Source: SIAQ01 sp964484265 (lineage in GTDB: Bacteria; Planctomycetota; Planctomycetia; Gemmatales; Gemmataceae). From it: DNA of 64,000 nucleotides. The stretch spans positions 62,001 to 126,000 of the forward strand of contig CAZAFH010000008.1 of assembly GCA_964484265.1 (NCBI GenBank), given 5' to 3'. The notes beneath the pieces were generated by a model. It did no database searches, had not been told where the DNA came from, and saw nothing but the letters and a program-made list of their open reading frames with translations. This document shows, piece by piece, positions 18,057-27,052 of the stretch. A program made the position numbers and the translations under genes. Every line of letters starts with the position of its first letter. Position 1 is the stretch's first letter.

Positions 18057-19532
18057 TTAGAATCGGGCAGGCACTTCGAAGCCCTTACGATATTCGCGCG
18101 TCAACATGCGATTGGCTTCCTGGTCGTTGCCAAAGTTTTCCGCCTGGACGTTTACGTTCAGGCGACGCCCAACTGTGAGCTGCGTCTTGGCGAGCGCGAC
18201 ATTGTTGCCTCGCAGGTGATCGATCATCCGCGTGAGCGTGTCGTTGGCGTCGCGGTTTTCGCCGAGCACGCCATTGGCACGGTCGAATGCGACGTTGCGG
18301 CCCAAACGGTAGCTGATATTCGCGAGGTGGCACAACGCGCTGGAATAGTGGCCTTCTAGGATGTCGGCGTTGAGGTCCTGACGGCGGCCCGATCGGACGG
18401 CGCTGATGAAGTTGCCGAAGTGATCTGCCGTGCCGCTGAATCGCTGAATTTCGCGATTGTTATTATCGAAGGCGATGGCGTTGGTGTAGCTGGTGAAAGC
18501 GACATAGCCATCCGCGCAATGGAACACGTTTCCAACCATCGCGCCGCGATAGTTGGCCGTGGGTAGGCCGCGAACTTCAAAGACGAGATTGGAGTCGCCG
18601 TAATCGAATAGGCAGAGTTGGGTGTTCGGAGTTTGGCCGTCATCGACGTAGCCGAACCGTCCGCCGACGCTGATGGCGGAGGAGCAAAGTTCGCTCTTGC
18701 CGAGGCCCCAGCGAGCGACATCGACCTGGTGGATGCCTTGATTGCCGAGATCGCCGTTGCCGTACTCCCAGATCCAGTGCCAATCATAGTGAACCGTGCC
18801 GCGGGGCGTGTTGCGGTGTGGCGGCCGATTGGCGGCGGGACCGCACCACATGTTGTAGTCCATGGTTCGCGGCGGCGCCTGGTCGCCATTCACCCGGCCG
18901 ATGGAATCGCGACGCTTGTAGCACAGGCCGCGAGCGACAGTGCAGCGGCCGAGCTTGCCCGAGCGGATATATTCAATCGCCTGGCGGATGCCTGGCTGAC
19001 TGCGGATCTGCGTGCCAGTCTGGCAGATCTTGTTGAAATGCCGGGACGCTTCAACGATGCGTCGTCCTTCCCAGACATTATGGCTCACCGGTTTCTCGAC
19101 GTAGACATGCTTGCCCGCCTGCATCGCCCAGATCGCCGCCAGTGCATGCCAGTGGTTTGGCGTGGCAATGCTGACGGCATGGACATTCTTGTCATCGAGA
19201 GCACGGCGAAAATCCTGCACGACGCGCGGTGCGACGCGCTGCGCCTTCTGCGCTGCTTGCACGGCATTGCCCGTGACAGCCGTGTCCACGTCGCAGACAT
19301 AGGTGACGTGGCAGTTGTGGCGGTTCGCGTAGCCGCGGACATGCCCCATGCCCTGCCCGCGAACGCCGATGCAGGCGACGTTTATGCGTTCATTGGCGCC
19401 GCCGCGATTCGGCTGTGCTGGCTGCGTTTGCTGGCTGGCGTCGGCGGCGTTGTCCAAAAAGTAACCCGCGCTAATCAACCCTGCCAGGCCGGCAGACTGA
19501 TGAAGGAACTCACGACGATCCAAGAAAAACAT
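18057..19532 (-). CDS. Tat-exported Gfo/Idh/MocA family oxidoreductase
   Basis: This 491-residue protein starts with a Tat-type signal (DRREFLHQSAGLAGLISAG) and continues as a Gfo/Idh/MocA NAD(P)-dependent oxidoreductase. VACIGVRGQGMGH is the Rossmann loop, followed by CDVD and the diagnostic EKPVSHN motif. The C-terminal part is the larger alpha/beta domain typical of planctomycete exported members, thought to act on sugars or polyols. The substrate is unknown. GGAG lies upstream of the ATG. Confidence 0.9.
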   Translation of the reverse strand: MFFLDRREFLHQSAGLAGLISAGYFLDNAADASQQTQPAQPNRGGANERINVACIGVRGQGMGHVRGYANRHNCHVTYVCDVDTAVTGNAVQAAQKAQRVAPRVVQDFRRALDDKNVHAVSIATPNHWHALAAIWAMQAGKHVYVEKPVSHNVWEGRRIVEASRHFNKICQTGTQIRSQPGIRQAIEYIRSGKLGRCTVARGLCYKRRDSIGRVNGDQAPPRTMDYNMWCGPAANRPPHRNTPRGTVHYDWHWIWEYGNGDLGNQGIHQVDVARWGLGKSELCSSAISVGGRFGYVDDGQTPNTQLCLFDYGDSNLVFEVRGLPTANYRGAMVGNVFHCADGYVAFTSYTNAIAFDNNNREIQRFSGTADHFGNFISAVRSGRRQDLNADILEGHYSSALCHLANISYRLGRNVAFDRANGVLGENRDANDTLTRMIDHLRGNNVALAKTQLTVGRRLNVNVQAENFGNDQEANRMLTREYRKGFEVPARF

Positions 19533-19707
19533 GGCTTGCTCCCAAAAAGTTGTGGTGGCAACATGGCAGTGTCACTGTCAATCTAGCCGTGCGGGATGGG
19601 ATTCGTCAATCAAAGAATAGCCGTTTTTCGGAAAATCGGCTGGCAGGCCAGCGGAGCGGCCTTTGAATCGACCGCGCCTGGAACGGATCCGTTATCTGGG
19701 CAGCATT

Positions 19708-20421
19708 TTATTCAACGATCTCGAAACTCTGCACGCGGTAGCGGGTTTCGCTGCTCCGATTGGCAGCCGGGATCAAGATTCCGCGAACGCGAACCGTCAT
19801 GCCGTCGCGGAGTATCGAAAAATCGCCATCGCCTTCAAGGAGCACGCTGCCGCCATGCGGGTCGACCTGCTCAACCGGAGCGTAGCGGAGATGCCATTGT
19901 TTGCGGAACTGCTGCACCCGTCCAACCAGCGTCCGGTATTCTTCGTTCGAGTTGGCAGGAACTACCTGCGCTTTCGCCGGGATGATTTTTTCGACTTCGT
20001 CGGACCCTTTGAGCTGCTGAATGGCATTTGGGCTCTCTGCTTTTGCCGCGGGAAGTTCGCTGGTTTCCTTGATTGTGGCGGGCTCAACGCCTGTTTCGTC
20101 CAACCGCAGGGGCGAGGCTTCGATGACCAAGGGTACAATTTCAACCTGATTTTTCGGGTTCGTCGGCGCATCTCGTCCGGACATCGGCAGGAACTTTGGA
20201 GCCGACGGAAGGCGGTCTGGCAGTACGGAAGGCATGGTGCCGCCGCCACCGTTACTTCGTAGTACTGGGGTGATAGACGGACGGTAGTACGGATTGGCGA
20301 TCCCTGTCGCCCACCGCGGTCGTGCGTCTGATTCCTCGCGCCAGTTCCGGAAGAATCCGCACCCGGAAAGGCAGCCGATCATCACAAACGCAGCGGATAT
20401 TGTGAAGACGTACCTGTGCAT
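19708..20421 (-). CDS. lipoprotein, unknown function
   Basis: This 237-residue protein starts at 20421, where a signal peptide with lipobox CLSGC (Cys about residue 21) begins; the frame is open to 20496 but the added residues are not signal-like. The middle is proline-rich and low in complexity. The C-terminal ~90 residues (YRTLVGRVQQFRKQWHLRY to VRVRGILIPA) are a compact beta-rich domain that resembles an OB-like fold. I do not recognise a named family. Confidence 0.65.
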   Translation of the reverse strand: MHRYVFTISAAFVMIGCLSGCGFFRNWREESDARPRWATGIANPYYRPSITPVLRSNGGGGTMPSVLPDRLPSAPKFLPMSGRDAPTNPKNQVEIVPLVIEASPLRLDETGVEPATIKETSELPAAKAESPNAIQQLKGSDEVEKIIPAKAQVVPANSNEEYRTLVGRVQQFRKQWHLRYAPVEQVDPHGGSVLLEGDGDFSILRDGMTVRVRGILIPAANRSSETRYRVQSFEIVE

Positions 20422-20564
20422 GACCTGCCTCTGGGCCCGTGTGCGAAAACGCAATTTCGTTATGGAATCTTCATCGACTTCTTCAGTTCCAAACATGAGG
20501 ATAATTCGGATAATAGCGAAGGGACTGAATGAACGGGGTATTCCGAAAAGGTGGGGGGAAGGTG

Positions 20565-20594
20565 GCGCTTGGCCAACAGCAAATGGCCAAGCGC
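20565..20594 (+). repeat. perfect 11-bp hairpin followed by a T run
   Basis: GCGCTTGGCCA at 20565-20575 pairs with TGGCCAAGCGC at 20584-20594 around an 8-base loop, and TTTT follows. This is shaped like an intrinsic terminator for plus-strand transcripts, but no plus-strand gene lies upstream of it, so its role is open. Confidence 0.5.
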
Positions 20595-20768
20595 TTTTGC
20601 ACTTTTTCCCAGTTTTTTTGCACTTTTAGGGGGTGTTGGCCAAGTTGCACGGGGGGAGAGGGGGGTGCATCTGCATGCAGTTTTTTGTTCAAAAATCGAA
20701 AAAAGAAGCGCTACTGACTTTGCATCGCTCTCTACCTGCGCGTTACGATGTTGAATATTCGCCCCAAG

Positions 20769-20797
20769 CCCAAGGGTGAGCGCTGCGAACCCTTGGG
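20769..20797. repeat. 29-bp palindrome, single copy
   Basis: CCCAAGGGT, core GAGCGCTGCGA, ACCCTTGGG. The perfect 9-bp arms differ in sequence from the other copies while length and core are conserved. Confidence 0.75.
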
Positions 20798-21441
20798 ATC
20801 TGGCCGTCGCTACGCCGTCGAACCGTCCCTCTGCGTGGAACGGCTCGTGCCTTTGCCGAATGAGCTTTCCGTCCGACCGACAACCCCCCGCGCGAACAAT
20901 CCGGCGTGGCCGGTACTCGCTCCCGGTGCGCCCAGCGAAGGCAACGGACTCGTGCGAAGGGCGAAACGCCATGTTTACCGAGAGAACGCAAGTGCTCCAA
21001 CCGCTACCGACGTTGCATGCGGAAAAGGAAAATCGATCGTTGCAATGAATGATCCCATCGCAATACAATTCCCCAAGCAAAAACAGCCTGCCAGATTCGT
21101 CCGCTCGTAGCGACGGACTGTGGCGTTCGGCGACCCAGCTCTCAGGCTGCGGTCTGGTGGCGCGAAAGACAGCAAAGAGGTGTGAGTAGAAGGTGGCGCG
21201 AGTACGATTCTGTCTAGCAAATTTTAGATAGAATCGTACCTGCGGCAACACGCGGAGTCAAGGAATTTTTGCAGTCTTTCGCCGTCAGCAAGAGTCACCT
21301 GCTGGTTGGGAGGTCTAACCACGCGTTGAAGCAGAATCGAGATTCGGAAGCTCGGCTCGTCGCCGATTGCAATCGCATCGCCGCCAACAGGCGATTCTGC
21401 TTATACTCCGCGCGGGCAGGATTGATGGGGTGCTTCTTCAC

Positions 21442-21505
21442 AAGCCCGACGCGTCAGCGAGGGTGAGGCTTCCGCGGCGCAGGTCCTCGCTTACGCTTCG
21501 GGTTT
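21442..21505. repeat. inverted repeat with GCGTMAGCGAGG core
   Basis: The left arm, 21442-21462, reads AAGCCCGACGCG then TCAGCGAGG. The right arm, 21485-21505, is CCTCGCTTACG then CTTCGGGTTT. They pair with few mismatches. Translated, the left arm gives SPTRQRG, a string I recall as a frequent spurious C-terminus in planctomycete annotation. Confidence 0.6.
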
Positions 21506-21601
21506 GTATCAAATGAGGCCGCGTAGAGTATAACTTGGTTCGTTTGGCACGGTGCGGTTTATGTCAGACGACTTCCACTGTATCATTCCAGGAATGTCCC
21601 C

Positions 21602-22483
21602 ATGTTTCCCATGCGGTTAACCTGGCCTATCGCGGCCTGCCTGTTGTTTGTTGTCTTGATGCCGACGGCACAGGCTCAGCCCAGCTTTTTTCATGAGACA
21701 AGCATCGAGGCGATGGTGCTCAATGCCGCCACCGTGGTTGTCGGCACGGTCTTTGAGGTTTCCAAGAGAAAGAAGTTCAACGTAGCGACCATCGCCGTCG
21801 AAGAGACGCTCCGGGGCGAACACAAGGCCCGGCTTCAGGTCCGTTTTCCTGACAGGATTTGGCAGTTGGGCGTGGGCGGAATTGACGCGGAAAATCTCAA
21901 GGAGATTCAGGTGAAGTCGCTCCGACTGCTAGTAGCCACGCGGGATCATCCCGCCAAGGTATTTGGCCTGATCTACTTGACGGAACAGAACCCGAAGACG
22001 GGGAGCTCCGACACGGTTCGCAAAGCAGACTTAACTCCCTTTCAGAAGTCGGCCGATCTGCTCCTCTTCGCCAAGAATACACTGCGAGGTTCGCCTGGCG
22101 TCAAGCGCATCGACACGTTTCCGCTGACAATTCCCATCAAAGGAGGCTACTATTTCGGCCGAGGGGGAAGCACCACAGTCGAAGTACCCGTCGATGAGTC
22201 ACTGGAGAAGAAGGCTGTGCAGTACCTCGACTCCAAGGAACGCTGGCGTCGCGCCGAGGGAGTGGAAGCTCTAAAATACTTCAAATCGGAGAAGAACATT
22301 GCCCGGCTGAAGGATCTGCTGAAAGATGCCGATCCTTACATTCGCGAAGCCGCCGACGGTAACGTTGTCGTCGAAGTGCGAATCTACACCGTGCGCAAGG
22401 CAGCCTTCGAGACTCTGAAATACTGGGGCATCGCCGTCAAGGAGCCTGTTTTCGAGGAGAAGGCGAAACGGCACACCCCGTAA
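21602..22483 (+). CDS. secreted protein with HEAT-like repeat, unknown function
   Basis: This 293-residue protein has a signal peptide (to PTAQAQ). Residues 30-150 form a beta-rich region seen in planctomycete proteins that begin FFHETSIEAMV and carry VVGTVFEV. The last third is helical with HEAT-like patterning (SKERWRRAEGVEALKYF, IARLKDLLKDADPYIREAA, RKAAFETLKYWGI). No catalytic motif is visible. It stands alone on the plus strand. Confidence 0.7.
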   Translation: MFPMRLTWPIAACLLFVVLMPTAQAQPSFFHETSIEAMVLNAATVVVGTVFEVSKRKKFNVATIAVEETLRGEHKARLQVRFPDRIWQLGVGGIDAENLKEIQVKSLRLLVATRDHPAKVFGLIYLTEQNPKTGSSDTVRKADLTPFQKSADLLLFAKNTLRGSPGVKRIDTFPLTIPIKGGYYFGRGGSTTVEVPVDESLEKKAVQYLDSKERWRRAEGVEALKYFKSEKNIARLKDLLKDADPYIREAADGNVVVEVRIYTVRKAAFETLKYWGIAVKEPVFEEKAKRHTP

Positions 22484-22860
22484 ACCGGATGCGTGACATC
22501 CGTGGCTGGAGTGACTGCCTTGGGTCGCCGAACAGTCGCTTCAGCAGTCCCGGCCCGCGTATCCGTTTCTGGGAGTTCGTAGTGCACCTGCGCGGGCCGG
22601 GCTGCTGAGCTTGGTCGTTGAACGAAACCTACGGTAGTTGTCCGTATTTCTTCTTATCAGCAATAACACCTATCCCTGCCCGTTCTTCTGCTCCCCCTCC
22701 ACCTCGGGTCTGGTTCTAACGATTTGCGCCCTGGCACTTTGTTGGCCATAGTTGCCGCAGCTGGTTTCCACGCGCCGGCGGTTCTCTTCTTTTTGGAGGC
22801 TGTCATGACGCCATTGCGGCAACGATAGCATGACCGAACGCAGCACGATCAGAGGATAAA
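22484..22860. other. gap with GC-rich inverted repeat at 22542-22607
   Basis: No gene is recognised. CAGCAG-T-CCCGGCCCGCG (22542-22559) pairs with CGCGGGCCGGGCTGCTG (22591-22607) except for one extra T, giving a 17-bp GC-rich hairpin about 60 bases after the stop at 22483. It could end transcription between the converging genes. Confidence 0.5.
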
Positions 22861-23466
22861 CTAGCACCGCCGAATCACGCCCACCAACACGCCAAGCACC
22901 CTTGGATCCTGGCTCGGATCGACGATGATCGGCGCCATCGTGGAATTTTCGGGCTCGAGCCTGATGTGGTCTTTTTCCTTGTAAAAGCGTTTCAGCGTCA
23001 CTTCGTTGTCGATCATCGCCACGACGCGTTCGCCGTTAGACGCGGTCTCTTGCTTTTGGATCACGACGAAATCGCCGTCTTGGATATGGCTGTCGATCAT
23101 CGAGTTGCCGCGAACCTGAAGCACGAACCGATCCGGACCGCTGAAGATTTGGTCAATCTCTAGCCGCTCTTCCTGTTCGGACGCTGGAATCGGCACGCCC
23201 GCAGCGACCTTTCCGAAGAACGGCAAGCCTTGTGCCGGCGGACGGTGATCCACGAGTTTGATCGCCCGGGCCGACCTGCCTTCGCGCGAAATCAGGCCTT
23301 TTTTCTCAAGTGCCTTCAGGTGACACATGACGCCATTAGGCGACTTGATCTGAAAGCCGTCGCCGATCTCGCGCACGGTCGGCCCATAGCCGCGTGCTTC
23401 GATCTTTTCGCGAATAAAATGGTAGATGTCTTTCTGCCGGTCGGTCAGCTGGCTGAAATCGGCCAT
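22861..23466 (-). CDS. lexA: LexA repressor
   Basis: This 201-residue SOS repressor has the usual length. The N-terminal winged helix is TDRQKDIYHFI through SPNGVMCHLKAL. The self-cleavage site is Ala89-Gly90 in VAAGVPI, with catalytic Ser122 (GNSMID) and Lys159 (EVTLKRFY). It should bind operators in DNA-damage genes and be inactivated by RecA-stimulated self-cleavage. The promoter sits inside a nested palindrome (23517-23549), consistent with autoregulation. Confidence 0.96.
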   Translation of the reverse strand: MADFSQLTDRQKDIYHFIREKIEARGYGPTVREIGDGFQIKSPNGVMCHLKALEKKGLISREGRSARAIKLVDHRPPAQGLPFFGKVAAGVPIPASEQEERLEIDQIFSGPDRFVLQVRGNSMIDSHIQDGDFVVIQKQETASNGERVVAMIDNEVTLKRFYKEKDHIRLEPENSTMAPIIVDPSQDPRVLGVLVGVIRRC

Positions 23467-23516
23467 GGGAAGAATCCCTTTCCTGTTAAAAGGTCAGTAA
23501 TCGACAGCCTTACATT

Positions 23517-23549
23517 CTGTACCAAAGTATATTATACAATCATGTACAG
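23517..23549. promoter_or_regulatory. candidate LexA operator (nested palindrome)
   Basis: CTGTAC at 23517-23522 is mirrored by GTACAG at 23544-23549, and the near-palindrome GTATATTATAC (23527-23537) sits between them almost on the same centre. It covers the -10 region of the lexA promoter. The match to any known LexA consensus is not established; the operator role is inferred from position and symmetry. Confidence 0.5.
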
Positions 23550-23560
23550 TGGAAGAGCAA
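23531..23560 (-). promoter_or_regulatory. candidate sigma-70 promoter of lexA
   Basis: Read on the minus strand: TTGCTC (23560-23555), 18-base spacer, TATAAT (23536-23531), about 65 bases upstream of the lexA ATG. The -10 hexamer is a perfect consensus. Confidence 0.55.
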
Positions 23561-23662
23561 TTTCGCAATTCTTACGGAAAAATTCGGATAGGCCGATAAC
23601 CATCGCCCGCGAAAACAAATAGCATGGGTGCAAGATAGGCCTGAAAACGGAATCCAATTACG

Positions 23663-24700
23663 ATGATTGAGAACATCACTTATCCGCAAGTACTGAATGC
23701 TCTTGGTGCAAATCAGGAGCTTACCGAGCAACAGCTGCGTTGGGTCTTCTCCGAAATGATGGCCGGCCGCTGCCCCGATGCGGTCGCCGCCGGCTTTTTG
23801 ATGGCGCTCAAAGTGAAAGGTGAATCCGCTCGCGAGATTGCCTGTGCGGCTCGCGTCTTGCGTGAACTCATGATCGCCTGGGATCCCGATCAGCCCGACG
23901 TGCTCGATACCTGCGGCACGGGAGGCGACGGGACCGGCACGTTCAATATCAGCACAGCGACCTCGCTCGTCGTCGCTGCGGCGGGCGTGGCTGTCGTGAA
24001 GCATGGCAATCGCTCCGTGTCGAGCCGGACCGGAAGCGCGGATGTCTTGTCGGCCCTGGGTGTTCGCATCGATGGCGACGTCGAGTTCGCCCGCCGCTGC
24101 CTGCGCGAAGCGAACTTCGCCTTCTGCTTTGCGCCGAACTTTCATCCCGCGCTCAAACACGTCGCCGGGGTTCGGCGAGCGCTCGGCGTTCCCACCATCT
24201 TCAATTGTCTCGGGCCGCTCGCGAATCCGGCTCGGGCCTCGCGGCAACTCATCGGCGTCGGGCGTCAGGATTTGCTGGATCGGATGGCCGGCGCTTTGGC
24301 AGAGTTGGGTACGTCGCGCACGCTTTTGATCTGTGGCCGCGACGGACTCGATGAAGTCAGCCTCGCCAGCGAAACGCTGGTTCGCGAGATCCGTGGCGGT
24401 GTGGTGCACTCGATGGAATGGACCGCAAGCGATTTCGGCCTGGAACCATGCACGCTAGCGGAACTTGCCGCGGACGACGCCAATGCGAGCGCACGAATTA
24501 TTCGCGACGTTCTCGACAAGAATGCCGGGCCCGCCCGACGCATTGTGCTCGCCAACGCGGCGGCGGCGCTGTTGGCGGCAGAGCGCGTCGTTTCGCTTCG
24601 CGATGGCGTTACGCTCGCTGCCCAGGCAATCGACTCCGGCGCAGCGGCGATGACGCTGCACCGGTTGCAATCGCTCGCAGCGGCGTATCCCGCCAATTAA
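23663..24700 (+). CDS. trpD: anthranilate phosphoribosyltransferase
   Basis: This 345-residue enzyme joins anthranilate to PRPP in tryptophan synthesis. The PRPP-binding signature DTCGTGGDGTGTFNIST is followed by VVKHGNRSVSSRTGSAD and NCLGPLANPA, all family hallmarks. Length and order are normal. It stands without other trp genes, so the pathway is dispersed in this genome. It diverges from lexA. Its stop overlaps the converging cysC stop by 2 bases, and the two features share 4 bases. Confidence 0.95.
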   Translation: MIENITYPQVLNALGANQELTEQQLRWVFSEMMAGRCPDAVAAGFLMALKVKGESAREIACAARVLRELMIAWDPDQPDVLDTCGTGGDGTGTFNISTATSLVVAAAGVAVVKHGNRSVSSRTGSADVLSALGVRIDGDVEFARRCLREANFAFCFAPNFHPALKHVAGVRRALGVPTIFNCLGPLANPARASRQLIGVGRQDLLDRMAGALAELGTSRTLLICGRDGLDEVSLASETLVREIRGGVVHSMEWTASDFGLEPCTLAELAADDANASARIIRDVLDKNAGPARRIVLANAAAALLAAERVVSLRDGVTLAAQAIDSGAAAMTLHRLQSLAAAYPAN

Positions 24701-25320
24701 AGAATCCTTTGTTTTTCCAGATATGCAATCAATATCGCAGCCGCTTCTTGCGGCAATGTCGCCGTTGCGTCAAGCATCACTTCGGGGGCGGTTGGGGCTT
24801 CGTACGGATCGTCGATTCCAGTGAACGCCATGCCCTGCCCCGACGCGACAGCCGCTCGCGCTTTTTTGTACAAACCCTTCGGATCGCGTGATTCACAAGT
24901 TTCGATCGGCGTCGCGCAATAGACCTCGATGAACGGCATTCCCCCCGCGGCATGCAGCGCTCGCACGTTGTCGCGGTCCTTCCGGTAGGGGCTAATGAAA
25001 CTCGCCAGCGTGATCACGCCCGCATCCGCAAATAGCTTCGCAACCTCGCCGATGCGCCGAATATTCTCCTCGCGATCCGCGGCGGCAAATCCGAGGTTCT
25101 TGTTCAAACCATGGCGAATGTTATCGCCATCGAGAACGTAGGCCAAATGACCGCGCATAACGAGCGAGTGTTCCAGGGCAAACGCAATGGTGCTTTTACC
25201 CGATCCGCTCAGTCCGGTGAACCAAAGCGTGCAGCCTTTCTGTTTGAGCAGCGTCTGCCGATGCTCGCGCGTGACATGGCTTTCGTGGCGAGTGATATTC
25301 GTTGCCTTGACGTCAGTCAT
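24697..25320 (-). CDS. cysC: adenylylsulfate (APS) kinase
   Basis: This 207-residue enzyme phosphorylates APS to PAPS. The P-loop is GLSGSGKST, followed by DGDNIRHGLN, AADREENIRR and FISPYRKDRD, which bind APS. It is a stand-alone kinase, not fused to CysN. No sulfate adenylyltransferase gene is visible nearby. The start at 25320 lies next to a large inverted repeat and has no clear ribosome-binding site; the first ~18 residues are not part of the usual domain. Confidence 0.93.
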   Translation of the reverse strand: MTDVKATNITRHESHVTREHRQTLLKQKGCTLWFTGLSGSGKSTIAFALEHSLVMRGHLAYVLDGDNIRHGLNKNLGFAAADREENIRRIGEVAKLFADAGVITLASFISPYRKDRDNVRALHAAGGMPFIEVYCATPIETCESRDPKGLYKKARAAVASGQGMAFTGIDDPYEAPTAPEVMLDATATLPQEAAAILIAYLEKQRIL

Positions 25321-25345
25321 CTCAAAATAGGTCCCGTATATGATA

Positions 25346-25427
25346 CGGGCGAGCCAGAAGCGTAAGCGACTGGAGGAACCAAGTGAAACCGCGTAATTCC
25401 TCCGGTCGCTAACGCTCCCGGCTCGCC
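25346..25427. repeat. inverted repeat (GGCGAGCC...GGAGGAA family)
   Basis: The left arm (25348-25378) starts GGCGAGCC and contains AGCGTAAGCGAC; the right arm (25397-25427) is its imperfect complement, containing GTCGCTAACGCT. About 26 of 31 positions pair. A single arm recurs at 33420-33450. It lies between the cysC and HPF genes. Confidence 0.65.
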
Positions 25428-25433
25428 TGATTA

Positions 25434-25772
25434 TTAGGTCGTCTGACCGCTCGCCGACGCCCCGCCTCGGATCGAATCAAGCCGGGCGAACAGGGATTCC
25501 AGCTGGCGTTCCATTTTGGCGGCTGCGCCTGCCACGGCTTCCTCCAAGCTCGCGGCTTCGTTGCTTGCGACAACGGGATCGTGCGCCGAAGGCCGCACCT
25601 CCAGCGTGCAGTCCAATAGCTGTGCGTGATTGTCGCTGCCGATGTTCTTCAAGTAAACCTGGGCACGCGTCAGCCGCTGCGAGTGGCGAGCGAGCTTTGC
25701 CTGGATTGCGGACACAACTTTACCAAGCGTGGCATCGGTGACCGGTTTGTCCGTATTGACTTCGACTTTCAT
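25434..25772 (-). CDS. HPF/RaiA-type ribosome hibernation factor
   Basis: This 112-residue protein has the short beta-alpha-beta-beta-beta-alpha form of the HPF/RaiA family: a beta strand MKVEVNTDKPV, a helix around VVSAIQAKLARHSQRL, RAQVYLKNI, then LEVRPSAHDPVVAS, and a final helix EEAVAGAAAKMERQLESL. Members bind the 30S subunit and protect idle ribosomes. The core motifs are loose, so it may be a divergent member. Confidence 0.75.
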   Translation of the reverse strand: MKVEVNTDKPVTDATLGKVVSAIQAKLARHSQRLTRAQVYLKNIGSDNHAQLLDCTLEVRPSAHDPVVASNEAASLEEAVAGAAAKMERQLESLFARLDSIRGGASASGQTT

Positions 25773-26003
25773 GGCACACCCCGTTTCCGTTTTGGGCGAG
25801 ACGAAAGAACAAGATTAACTATTCCGTCGAATGCCCAAGAGCCTGCGTATGGACGCCCTAGTTATTTTCGCCATGTACCTCGACAATTGCAAGGGTGTCG
25901 CTTGTCAACTGCTCCGGATTGAGTTCTGAACCACTGACGCGCGTCGATGCGGCGGCAACGGTCGGAACAAACTACGGTGAATTGGGCGATAAAAGCATTC
26001 CTA

Positions 26004-26486
26004 TTATTGCTTTCGGCGATAGTGCGAGACCATGAATTGCTGCCAGACACCATCCGCTCCTTGAACGCGGGCCGTGAGTGTGCGGTGGTCGGGCGTGAGG
26101 AACTCGATGATGTCCTGGTATTTCAACAATATGCCATCGCCGGAGAAACTCGGGCCTTCGGAATCGAGGGTCAGTATTTTTCCCGAAGCGTCGAGTGAGC
26201 CGAGGTAGGGCCAAAAGTGTGTCATCGCGGCCGTGACGAACGAGCCGACGAAGCGATTCGTCCGCGGATCAAATCCAAGCGTCATGATCGAGTCGCACGA
26301 TCCATCCTGGGAATTCGCTGAGCCCTCGCCAATGGTCCAGAACGTACCCAGTGACCGAACCCTTTCACGCCCCTTCATCGTCATCGGCGGCTGGTCCAGC
26401 CCCATTCGGCATTCCGATTCGACCGTCCATTCGCCGACGAGTTGCTGTAGCCAAAGATGCTGCGCTTGCGGTTCGGGGATTTGCAT
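26004..26486 (-). CDS. DUF1579 domain protein
   Basis: This 160-residue protein matches DUF1579: LVGEWTVESECRM at the start, SIMTLGFDPRTNRFVGSFV in the middle and a lipocalin-like run of beta strands to the end. No signal peptide is seen, so it is probably cytoplasmic. The biochemical role of the family is unknown. GGAG precedes the ATG at 26486. Confidence 0.85.
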   Translation of the reverse strand: MQIPEPQAQHLWLQQLVGEWTVESECRMGLDQPPMTMKGRERVRSLGTFWTIGEGSANSQDGSCDSIMTLGFDPRTNRFVGSFVTAAMTHFWPYLGSLDASGKILTLDSEGPSFSGDGILLKYQDIIEFLTPDHRTLTARVQGADGVWQQFMVSHYRRKQ

Positions 26487-26618
26487 TGGATCTCCGTTGT
26501 TAAAAAAGGAAATGTACCACGAACTCAGTGATCGCTCCGCGTTATTTTACGACCGTGGTCTTGGGAAGTGCCTTTCGGAGTTCGTTTATTCCTGCGTCGG
26601 TCAATTCTGTTCGGGTTA

Positions 26619-26806
26619 GCCTGCATTTCTCTCCACAGAGAACACTGAGAAAACGGAGAAATGCGAAGTAATTGACACGCGGCAACTAGCAACATTGAAC
26701 CTCTGATCGAGAAAAAGACGATGTGCTTTTCATCGATCCTTCCTATGTTCTTTGTTTTCCTCTCTCTGCGCTCTCGGTGCTCTCTGTGGTGAGAAATCCG
26801 GGTTAG
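26619..26806. repeat. ~180-bp dispersed palindromic element, copy 2
   Basis: This is the reverse-orientation copy of the element at 16373-16552. In reverse complement it begins TTTCTCACCACAGAGAGCAC and ends TCAGTGTTCTCTGTGGAGAG, with ATCGATGAAAA and TGTCAATTACTTCGCATT inside. Both ends carry a GGGTTAG flank. It abuts the broken gene at 26803-26961. Confidence 0.7.
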
Positions 26807-26961
26807 GACGAGCCAAAACAGATGCTTGAGTCGGGCAAGCGGCCGTTCAAGGAGGCGTACGGCATCGTCGCGCCTTTCCGTTGCACGTTTGGATTGGTGG
26901 CAACCAGCTTTTCATGGAGGTCGAGAACCACCGCTGATATCGCTTCAGATGGCGTGCTCAT
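26803..26961 (-). pseudogene. 5' fragment of a TfoX-N-like small gene, cut by the repeat
   Basis: The frame encodes 52 residues. Residues 1-38 (including KGATMPYASLNG) resemble the N-terminus of small TfoX-like proteins that usually run to about 110 residues with GAKMPYTSLNGHMF. The similarity stops right after the LNG, and the frame ends at the border of the dispersed repeat. I read it as a gene truncated by rearrangement at the repeat. Recognition is from memory of the family, so confidence is modest. Confidence 0.45.
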
Positions 26962-27052
26962 GGCATTTCAGCTAATCTCGTGAGAAGGATCGGACTTGAA
27001 AGAAATGATATTACTCGCGCCGAGACTCGTCGCCAATTCACTTTGCCCCCAA

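Larger units (their letters stand above)
20422..21601. other. 1.2-kb gap dominated by repeats, no gene recognised
   Basis: Frames here (for example 20460-21251 -) lack ribosome-binding sites and family features and run through palindromes. The stretch holds a perfect 11-bp hairpin at 20565-20594, a 29-bp palindrome at 20769-20797, G-rich runs near 20632-20668 and an inverted repeat at 21442-21505. The sequence TTTTGCACTTTT occurs twice just after the hairpin. Confidence 0.5.

Noticed and set aside
20460..21251. 263-residue minus-strand open frame
   Set aside because: It crosses a hairpin and a 29-bp palindrome, lacks a start signal and any family motif.
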